From NCBI RefSeq assembly GCF_017876295.1, contig NZ_JAGINT010000002.1, forward strand, positions 992,001 to 1,056,000: a stretch of DNA of 64,000 nucleotides, read 5' to 3'. Position numbers and translations under genes: made by a program. The DNA is from Kribbella aluminosa. GTDB lineage: Bacteria > Actinomycetota > Actinomycetes > Propionibacteriales > Kribbellaceae. This document shows positions 58,626 through 64,000 of this stretch, one piece after another. Positions within the stretch are counted from its first letter, which is position 1, and each line of letters opens with the position of its first letter. The notes below the pieces were generated by a model. The model saw nothing but the letters and a program-made list of their open reading frames with translations, had not been told where the DNA came from and did no database searches.

Positions 58626-59303
58626 CTAGCGGGCTCGGCGTTGGAGGCGGTCTACGTCCAGGAGTACGACGGAGCGGGGCTCGAGGCGGACCCAGCCGCG
58701 GGAGGCGAAGTCGGCCAGCGCCTTGTTGACGGTTTCGCGGGAGGCGCCGACCAGCTGGGCGAGCTCCTCCTGGGTGAGGTCGTGGTGGACGTGTACGCCG
58801 TCGTCGGCGGTCCGGCCGAATCGGCTGGCGAGGTCCAGGAGGGCCTTCGCGACCCGGCCCGGTACGTCGGAGAAGACCAGGTCGGCGACCACGTCGGAGA
58901 CCTTGCGGAGCCGGGACGCCAGCTGCAGGAGCAGGCCGCGGGCGACCGCCGGGCGGCCGTCGAGCCAGCGAAGCAGCTCGTCGTGGGTCAGCGACATCAG
59001 CTGGGCGTCGGTGACCGCGGTGACGGTCGCAGACCGCGGTCCCGGGTCGAACAGCGACAGCTCGCCGAACATCTGGCCGGGCCCGAGGACCGCGATCAGG
59101 TTCTCCCGGCCGTCGGCGGAGGTACGGCCGAGTTTGACCTTTCCCTCGACCACAATGAACAGCCGGTCACCGGAATCGCCCTCGTGGAACAGCACCTGAC
59201 CGCGGCGCAGCCGGCTCTCGGACATCGAGGCAGCCAGGGCGTCGGCGGCCTCGTCGTCGAGCTGACTGAACAGCGGTGCCTGTCGGAGCACTGCGGCATC
59301 CAC
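58626..59303 (-). CDS. crp: Crp/Fnr family cAMP-type global regulator
   Basis: A 225-aa regulator orthologous to mycobacterial Crp (Rv3676) and corynebacterial GlxR. The cyclic-nucleotide domain covers residues about 8-125 with FGELSLFDPGPRSATVTAV (the phosphate-binding cassette), then a long dimer helix, and a winged HTH with LTQEELAQLVGASRETVNKA as recognition region. GTG 59303 is preceded by AGGAGG and gives the family length; longer upstream starts are rejected. An 8-6-8 palindrome lies 34 bp upstream. Confidence 0.95.
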   Translation of the reverse strand: MDAAVLRQAPLFSQLDDEAADALAASMSESRLRRGQVLFHEGDSGDRLFIVVEGKVKLGRTSADGRENLIAVLGPGQMFGELSLFDPGPRSATVTAVTDAQLMSLTHDELLRWLDGRPAVARGLLLQLASRLRKVSDVVADLVFSDVPGRVAKALLDLASRFGRTADDGVHVHHDLTQEELAQLVGASRETVNKALADFASRGWVRLEPRSVVLLDVDRLQRRAR

Positions 59304-59336
59304 TTTTGGCCTCCTAGGACCTTCGACCACGACTCC

Positions 59337-59358
59337 GGACGTGGGATCCGCCACGTCC
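59337..59358. promoter_or_regulatory. Palindrome upstream of crp, possible autoregulatory site
   Basis: GGACGTGG and CCACGTCC are perfect arms around a 6-bp spacer. The GTGG-N6-CCAC geometry equals the GTGA-N6-TCAC layout of Crp sites, but the inner bases differ. It is in the gap between crp (start 59303) and nth (start 59438), so it could affect either. Confidence 0.4.
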
Positions 59359-59437
59359 GTCGACCGGTATGTGTACACCCGGTCGCCACAAAACCGTAGC
59401 CCCTCGGGTGTCGGCACCGCCACGTAGGCTTGCCTCC

Positions 59438-60202
59438 ATGCCATCCCCGCGTGTCGCGGAGCCGCTTCCGGCGGTCCCGCTGAAGCTCCCCCGCAAGGCT
59501 CCTGTGTACGTCGACGAGACCCACACCCAGCTGGTCCGCCGGGCCCGCAAGATGCACAAGGTGCTGACCGAGACGTACCCCGACGCCCACTGCGAGCTGG
59601 ACTTCACCACCCCGCTCGAGTTGCTGGTGGCCACCATCCTGTCGGCGCAGACCACCGACGTCACGGTCAACAAGGTGACTCCGACGCTGTTCGCCAAGTA
59701 CCCGACCGCGCAGGCGTACGCCGAGGCCGACCGGGACGAGATGGAGGCGATCCTCAAGCCGACCGGGTTCTTCCGGGCGAAGACGAACAGCGTGATCAAG
59801 CTCGGCCAGGCGCTGGTCGACGACTACGACGGCGTCGTACCGGGCAAGCTCGAGGAGCTCGTGAAGCTGCCCGGCACCGGGCGGAAGACCGCGAACGTGG
59901 TCCTCGGGAACGCGTTCGGCGTCCCCGGGATCACCGTCGACACGCACTTCGGCCGGCTGGTCCGGCGGTTCGGGTGGACGACCGAGGAGGACCCGGTCAA
60001 GGTCGAGCACATCATCGGCGAGCTGTTCCCGAAGAAGGACTGGACGATGCTGTCGCACCGGCTGATCTTCCACGGCCGTCGCCGCTGCCACGCGAAGAAG
60101 CCGGCCTGCGGCGCCTGCCCGATCGCCCAGTGGTGCCCGTCGTACGGCACCGGCCCCACCGACCCCGAGGCCGCGTCGAAGCTGGTAAAGACCCCAGCAT
60201 GA
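59438..60202 (+). CDS. nth: Endonuclease III
   Basis: A 254-aa DNA glycosylase/AP lyase for oxidised pyrimidines. The helix-hairpin-helix carries the catalytic lysine (LVKLPGTGRKTANVVLGNA), the aspartate is in ITVDTHFGRLVRR, and a 4Fe-4S cluster is bound by CHAKKPACGACPIAQWC (spacing C-x6-C-x2-C-x5-C). ATG 59438 follows GCCTCC-rich sequence with no strong site, but upstream in-frame codons do not match the family. It overlaps the next gene by ATGA and is divergent from crp. Confidence 0.95.
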   Translation: MPSPRVAEPLPAVPLKLPRKAPVYVDETHTQLVRRARKMHKVLTETYPDAHCELDFTTPLELLVATILSAQTTDVTVNKVTPTLFAKYPTAQAYAEADRDEMEAILKPTGFFRAKTNSVIKLGQALVDDYDGVVPGKLEELVKLPGTGRKTANVVLGNAFGVPGITVDTHFGRLVRRFGWTTEEDPVKVEHIIGELFPKKDWTMLSHRLIFHGRRRCHAKKPACGACPIAQWCPSYGTGPTDPEAASKLVKTPA

Positions 60203-61143
60203 ACCCCCAACCCGACCCCCCGAGCACGCCGCCCCGCAACCCGGCACCGCTCCGCGACGCGGGCCTGCTCGGCGATGCCGGTTCGGGTACGTCGGGCCGG
60301 GTCGGCGGTGCAGGTTCGGGTACGCCGGACCGGCCCCGCGATGCCGGTTCGGGTACGCCGGACCCGGTCCGCGGTGGAGGTTCCCGCATGCCGTACCACC
60401 ACCCGTGCCGCGGTGCTGGTTCGCGGATGGCGTGCCGTGGCTCGGGAGGCGGCGGCGGTGGGGATTCGCGTACACCGCTGCGGGCGGTAGGCCCGCTTCG
60501 CGCAGCGCGTGGCGGTGGGCGAGCGGTGGGCGCCTCGTTCCGGGGTGGCTCGGTTGAGCGCCTTCTCCGGGCGCTCCGGGTTGGGGTGCCACTGGTGTTG
60601 CTGATGGTGATGGTGGCGGGGTGTGGGTCCCAGCAGGCCGATGGGGCGGCGACGCCGTCAGGTGGGAGAAGTGTGGTGGCCGGTCAGTTGGTGGCTTGTC
60701 CGGCGACGGCGTCGAAGCCGGCGGTCAGCAACGGGCTGCCGGATGTCAGCCTGCCCTGTTTGGGCGGCGGGCCGGACATCCGGCTGGCGGATCTGCGCGG
60801 CCCGCTGGTCCTCAACGTGTGGGCGCAGTGGTGCGGCCCCTGTCGCGCCGAAGCGCCGTACCTGGCGAAGCTCGCGAAGTCCGGCAAGGTCAGCATGCTC
60901 GGCATCGACTACGACGACCCGCGCCCGGAGCTGGCGGTGAAGTTCGCCACAACGGAAGGCCTCGCCTACCCGCACCTCAAGGACCTGGACAAGTCGATCC
61001 AGCGCGCGCTGAAGGTCGGCGGCCCACCCCTGACCGTCTTCGTCGCCAAGGACGGCTCGATCGCCTACGTGCACCACGGCGTACTGACCTCCCAGCATCA
61101 GCTCGACCAACTGGTCAAGGACAAACTCGGGGTGACGCCATGA
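60199..61143 (+). CDS. TlpA/ResA-like thioredoxin-fold (lipo)protein
   Basis: A thioredoxin-like redox protein exposed outside the membrane: the active site is LVLNVWAQWCGPCRAEAPYL, with IDYDDPRPELAVKF and the cis-proline region VGGPPLTVFVAK. From ATG 60199 (overlapping the nth stop) it has 314 aa, but the first about 110 are repeats and Gly/Arg-rich. An in-frame GTG at 60526 would give 205 aa beginning VGASFRGGSVERLLRALRVG, then VPLVLLMVMVAGCGS, a clean lipoprotein signal with the lipobox VAGC. I keep the coupled start but consider 60526 a real possibility. Confidence 0.85.
   Translation: MNPQPDPPSTPPRNPAPLRDAGLLGDAGSGTSGRVGGAGSGTPDRPRDAGSGTPDPVRGGGSRMPYHHPCRGAGSRMACRGSGGGGGGDSRTPLRAVGPLRAARGGGRAVGASFRGGSVERLLRALRVGVPLVLLMVMVAGCGSQQADGAATPSGGRSVVAGQLVACPATASKPAVSNGLPDVSLPCLGGGPDIRLADLRGPLVLNVWAQWCGPCRAEAPYLAKLAKSGKVSMLGIDYDDPRPELAVKFATTEGLAYPHLKDLDKSIQRALKVGGPPLTVFVAKDGSIAYVHHGVLTSQHQLDQLVKDKLGVTP
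60268..60400. repeat. 33-bp tandem repeats in the N-terminal region of the thioredoxin-like gene
   Basis: GGTTCGGGTACG recurs at 60280, 60313 and 60346 and as GGTTCCCG at 60379, an exact 33-bp period encoding 11-residue units like DAGSGTPDPVR. It lies within the uncertain 5' part of the gene. Confidence 0.75.
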
Positions 61144-61289
61144 CGGTGCACATGCCACGCCTCCGGCGCGGCGAGTCATGGGGCTGGTGCTCCCGGTCTT
61201 CCCTCGTCGCTCCGGTCGCTCCGGTCGCTCCGGTCGCTCCGGTCGCTCCGGTCCCTGCGCTCCTCAGTCCAGACCGGGAGGCCCCATGA
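61140..61289 (+). CDS. Possible 49-residue coupled small protein with VAP repeats
   Basis: An ATG at 61140 overlaps the thioredoxin-like stop (ATGA) and its own TGA overlaps the Nudix ATG at 61286 in the same way. The 49 codons read MTVHMPRLRRGESWGWCSRS, then five VAP repeats, then ALLSPDREAP. The repeats come from a 9-bp array (61205-61250). No homologue is known to me. The double overlap is suggestive but could be chance. Confidence 0.35.
   Translation: MTVHMPRLRRGESWGWCSRSSLVAPVAPVAPVAPVAPVPALLSPDREAP
61205..61250. repeat. 9-bp tandem repeat (GGTCGCTCC)
   Basis: Five consecutive copies of GGTCGCTCC or a close variant lie in the gap between the thioredoxin-like and Nudix genes. Such short arrays are prone to slippage and so may vary between strains. 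Confidence 0.85.
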
Positions 61290-62047
61290 CCGCGATCCCC
61301 GACTGGCTGCACCCACTGGCGAAGGCGTCCGAGAACGTCGACCCCAACCTGCTCTCCCGCTTCCTCCCACCCGACGACCCCTCGGTCCGGAAGTCCGCCG
61401 TCCTGATCTTGCTTGCTGACGGCAACGACGACGGCCCGGAGGTGCTGCTCACCGAACGGGCCTGGACGCTCCGCAAGCACGCCGGCCAGATGGCGTTCCC
61501 GGGCGGCGGCGCGGACCCGGAGGACGGTACCGGCGATACCGGTCTGGTCCGGACGGCGCTGCGCGAGGCCGAGGAGGAGACCGGCCTGGACCCGGCCGGC
61601 GTGGTCCCGTTCGAGATCTGGCCGGCGCTCTGGGTGCCGGTGAGCAACTTCGGCGTGTCGCCGGTGCTGGCCTGGTGGCGTACGCCGTCACCGGTCGCGG
61701 TCGTCGACCCGGCCGAGGTGGCGTCCGTGCACCAGGTGCCGCTGAGCGCGCTCGCCGACCCGGCGAACCGGATCAGCTGCCTGCACCCGAGCGGCTTCAC
61801 CGGCCCGGCGTTCACGATCGACGACCTCTACATCTGGGGGTTCACAGCCGGTCTGCTCGACAAATTGCTGCTGCTCGGCGGTTGGTACCGCGACTGGGAC
61901 CCCTCGAACGTCGTACCGTTGCCCGACCGGCTGGTCGAGGCGGCCTGGCGCAGTGAAGGGCGCCGGTCGGAGGACGTCCGCCGGATGACGGCGATCGAGC
62001 ACGACCTCGGCCACGCGCAGGGGCCTGATCCGAAAGGTGTGGAGTGA
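61286..62047 (+). CDS. NUDIX hydrolase, CoA pyrophosphatase type
   Basis: A 253-aa Nudix enzyme. The UPF0035/CoA motif LLTERAWTLRKHAGQMAFPG precedes the Nudix box GGGADPEDGTGDTGLVRTAL-REAEEETGL. This combination marks coenzyme A diphosphatases (NudL/PCD1-like), which split CoA into 4'-phosphopantetheine and 3',5'-ADP. ATG 61286 follows GGGAGG. It overlaps marP by 4 bp. Mycobacterial counterpart: Rv3672c. Confidence 0.9.
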   Translation: MTAIPDWLHPLAKASENVDPNLLSRFLPPDDPSVRKSAVLILLADGNDDGPEVLLTERAWTLRKHAGQMAFPGGGADPEDGTGDTGLVRTALREAEEETGLDPAGVVPFEIWPALWVPVSNFGVSPVLAWWRTPSPVAVVDPAEVASVHQVPLSALADPANRISCLHPSGFTGPAFTIDDLYIWGFTAGLLDKLLLLGGWYRDWDPSNVVPLPDRLVEAAWRSEGRRSEDVRRMTAIEHDLGHAQGPDPKGVE

Positions 62048-63216
62048 GCCACCTCGACTGGGCGTTGCTGATCGTCACCGCGCTGGTGGCGATCTCGGGG
62101 TATGTCGAGGGCTTCGTGCTGGGCGCCTGCGCCACCATCGGGCTGCTGGTCGGTGCCGGGCTCGGGGTCTGGGGCGTGCCGAAGATCCTGGACAACTTCT
62201 CACCGAGCGTGACGGTGTCGTTCGTCGCGCTGGTGCTCGTCGTACTGCTGGGTGCGGCCGGGCGGACGATCGGAGCGATGATCGGTACCCGGGTCCGGAA
62301 CCGGCTGTCCTGGAAGCCGATCCGGTTCCTGGATGCGCTCGGCGGCGCCGCGCTGGCGGCCGCGTCGGTGCTGGTCGTCGCCTGGGTGCTCGGCGTCGCG
62401 GTCAGCGGGGCGCGGATCCCGAGCGTGACGTCGGCGGTCCGCGGCTCGCACGTGCTGGCGAAGGTCGACGAGGTGCTGCCGGCCAGCGCGGACCGGGCGC
62501 TGGCGTCGTTCAACAACGTGGTGAACACGGACCTGTTCCCGCGGTTCCTGGACCCGTTCGTCCCGGAGCGGATCCGCGAGACGCAGCCGCCGGACGGCGC
62601 GATCTCGCGGCAGCAGCCGGTCAAGGACGCGTACAGCCGGATCGCGAAGGTCACCGGGGTGGCGAACTGCTCGCGCGGTCTCGAGGGCAGCGGATTCGTG
62701 TACGCCCCGCAGCGCGTGATGACGAACGCGCACGTCGTCGCCGGCGTCAGCTCCCCGCAGGTCGAGGTGAACGGGAAGAAGTACGACGCGAAGGTCGTGG
62801 TCTTCGACCCGGAGACCGACATCGCCGTGCTGTACGTGAAGAACCTGAACGTCACGCCGCTGTCCTTCGACCTGACCGGTAAGGCGGACGCGTCGGCGGT
62901 CGTCCTCGGCTACCCGGAGAACGGCCCGTTCGACGCCGAGCCGGCCAGGATCCGCTCCGAGGAACGGCTGCGCGGCCCGGACATCTACGGCGACAAGACC
63001 GTCACCCGGGACGCGTTCTCGATCTGGGCCTCGGTCCGCCCCGGCAACTCCGGCGGCCCGCTGCTGTCCGCCACGGGCACCGTGTACGGCGTCGTCTTCG
63101 CCGCCTCCGTCGAGGACAACCGCACCGGCTACGTCCTCACCGCCCAGCAGGTAGCCGCCGACGCCCGCACCGGCACGACCGCCACCCAGGATGTGTCGAC
63201 CCAGTCCTGCACCTGA
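62044..63216 (+). CDS. marP: MarP-like membrane serine protease
   Basis: A 390-aa protein. Four N-terminal helices form a CvpA-like domain (LLIVTALVAISGYVEGFVL onward to about residue 130), then an extracytoplasmic trypsin-like protease with the catalytic triad in MTNAHVVAG (His), DPETDIAVLYV (Asp) and VRPGNSGGPLL (Ser). Cysteines (ANCSRG and the C-terminal TQSCT) could form the disulfide known in MarP. In M. tuberculosis MarP protects against acid and oxidative stress. GTG overlaps the Nudix stop. Confidence 0.92.
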   Translation: MSHLDWALLIVTALVAISGYVEGFVLGACATIGLLVGAGLGVWGVPKILDNFSPSVTVSFVALVLVVLLGAAGRTIGAMIGTRVRNRLSWKPIRFLDALGGAALAAASVLVVAWVLGVAVSGARIPSVTSAVRGSHVLAKVDEVLPASADRALASFNNVVNTDLFPRFLDPFVPERIRETQPPDGAISRQQPVKDAYSRIAKVTGVANCSRGLEGSGFVYAPQRVMTNAHVVAGVSSPQVEVNGKKYDAKVVVFDPETDIAVLYVKNLNVTPLSFDLTGKADASAVVLGYPENGPFDAEPARIRSEERLRGPDIYGDKTVTRDAFSIWASVRPGNSGGPLLSATGTVYGVVFAASVEDNRTGYVLTAQQVAADARTGTTATQDVSTQSCT

Positions 63217-63252
63217 TGCAGCAGACCGCCACGGTCGCCGCGTCGACCTGGT

Positions 63253-63771
63253 GTGACGTTGCTGATGACGAGTGATCGAGAGTTGGCGCCCTCGTACGTC
63301 GATGTCGTGCGTGCGAGCGAGCGCCGGTTGGTGCGGCTGGGCGTGATGCTCACCGGGAACGAGCACACCGCGGAGGACCTGGTCCAGACAGTGCTGGCCC
63401 GCGCCCATCGCAAGTGGGACCGGATCAGCGCCGCCGACCGTCCGGAGGCCTATCTGCGGACGATGGTGCTCAACGAGTTCCTCAGCTGGCGCCGGCTGCT
63501 GAAGAACAACGAAGTACTGCTTGCCGAGCCGATCGAACTGCCGGCGTACGACGACGTCGGCCTGCGGCAGGCGCAGCGGGACGCGACGTGGCAGCTGCTT
63601 GCCAAGCTGCCACGCAAACAACGTGCCGTTCTGGTTTTGCGGTACTACGAGGACCTCCCGGACGGGGAGATCGCCGAGGTGCTCGGCGTCGTCGCCGCGA
63701 CCGTCCGATCGAACGCCGCCCGTGCGCTGGCGACCCTGCGCGAACATCTGACTGCCGAGGAGACGAACTGA
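63253..63771 (+). CDS. SigE-family ECF RNA polymerase sigma factor
   Basis: A 172-aa ECF sigma factor. Region 2 runs from YVDVVRASERRLVRLGVMLT through AEDLVQTVLARAHRKWDRI, and region 4 from ATWQLLAKLPRKQRAVLVLR through DGEIAEVLGVVAATVRSNAA. This is the actinobacterial SigE-family type, generally paired with a membrane protein gene downstream, as here. The GTG at 63253 and the ATG at 63265 are both possible starts; neither has a good ribosome site. It lies 36 bp after marP. Confidence 0.9.
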   Translation: MTLLMTSDRELAPSYVDVVRASERRLVRLGVMLTGNEHTAEDLVQTVLARAHRKWDRISAADRPEAYLRTMVLNEFLSWRRLLKNNEVLLAEPIELPAYDDVGLRQAQRDATWQLLAKLPRKQRAVLVLRYYEDLPDGEIAEVLGVVAATVRSNAARALATLREHLTAEETN

Positions 63772-63772
63772 C

Positions 63773-64000
63773 ATGCCCAAGCTGACCGACGAGGAGCTCG
63801 GTACCCTGCTCCGGGAGACCTTCGCGGACCGCGAGGCGCGGATCGGGCGGGGAGTGCTCGATGACCACCACGCGCCGACGGCAACGAAGCACCGCACCGC
63901 GATGCCGGTGATGCTTGCGGCGGCCATGGTTCTGGTGGTGCTTGCCGGAGTCCTGTACGGCGTCCAGCGCCTCCAGCAGACCGGCACCACCGCACCGGCC
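63773..64000 (+). CDS. Membrane protein next to the sigma factor, likely anti-sigma partner (3' end outside window)
   Basis: Starts ATG 63773, one base after the sigma factor stop, and stays open to the window end (76 codons seen). A cytoplasmic N-terminus MPKLTDEELGTLLRETFADR is followed by basic residues and a membrane helix AMPVMLAAAMVLVVLAGVLY. This layout (short cytoplasmic part, one helix, extracellular part) is common for genes paired with SigE-family sigma factors. No zinc HxxxCxxC anti-sigma motif is visible, so the anti-sigma role is only suggested. Confidence 0.72.
   Translation, partial: MPKLTDEELGTLLRETFADREARIGRGVLDDHHAPTATKHRTAMPVMLAAAMVLVVLAGVLYGVQRLQQTGTTAPA

Overview
The window is about 64 kb of high-GC actinobacterial chromosome. 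Dense genes, frequent ATGA/GTGA stop-start overlaps, GTG starts and strong G/C third-position bias fit a Nocardioidaceae/Kribbellaceae-type organism such as Kribbella; the genus is an inference. Gene order matches the conserved actinobacterial block that in Mycobacterium tuberculosis runs from Rv3671c (marP) to Rv3721c (dnaX): dnaX-ybaB-recR, ask-asd, ponA2 with its neighbouring phosphoesterase, the two ArsA-type ATPases, DUF4177, RidA, a metallo-beta-lactamase fold protein, crp, nth, a thioredoxin-like protein, a CoA-type Nudix hydrolase and marP. Accessory DNA sits between these anchors.

Layout. 1-4.4 kb: end of an acyl-CoA synthetase, a nucleotidyltransferase, and a divergent alpha/beta hydrolase versus TetR-oxidoreductase pair around a perfect palindrome. 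4.5-10.9 kb: dnaX (with very long Gly/Ala linkers), a cluster of DnaA boxes, ybaB, recR, a DUF5063 gene and an unknown gene. 10.9-14.3 kb: dinB under an apparent SOS promoter, a frameshifted MFS transporter, a reductase and an ArsR regulator. 14.4-16.9 kb: ask-asd operon and terminator. 17-18.1 kb: a TrmB/LuxR-like regulator. 18.1-19.2 kb: long, structured, nearly gene-free stretch.

19.2-35.3 kb is a single-strand surface-glycan operon: a Wzm/Wzt-type ABC exporter, several glycosyltransferases, an acyltransferase and a complete WbpA/B/E/D/I-like set expected to make UDP-2,3-diacetamido-2,3-dideoxy-mannuronic acid. No initiating sugar-phosphate transferase or polymerase lies in the window. One large protein (31523-34153) fuses a GT4 transferase to a second domain that is paralogous to the stand-alone protein at 24019-25215.

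35.3-46.5 kb: intergenic inverted repeats, a secreted protein, an NAD-kinase-like and SPFH gene pair facing an NrtR-type Nudix regulator across two identical-type operators, a PfkB kinase, a two-subunit 3-oxoacid CoA-transferase, a TPR-like protein, a CBM9-like protein, lipB, a J-domain membrane protein and tRNA-Pro(CGG). 46.5-59.3 kb: phosphoesterase, yqeY (its stop is out of frame), ponA2-type PBP, lon with a HAIR-like operator, paired ArsA ATPases, DUF4177, RidA, Nudix, MBL, then a one-gene AbiEi/DUF559 cassette between two identical 68-bp repeats, then crp. 59.4-64 kb: nth, thioredoxin-like protein, a 49-codon coupled ORF, Nudix, marP, an ECF sigma factor and the start of its likely membrane partner.

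No rRNA, CRISPR array, integrase or insertion-sequence transposase was seen.
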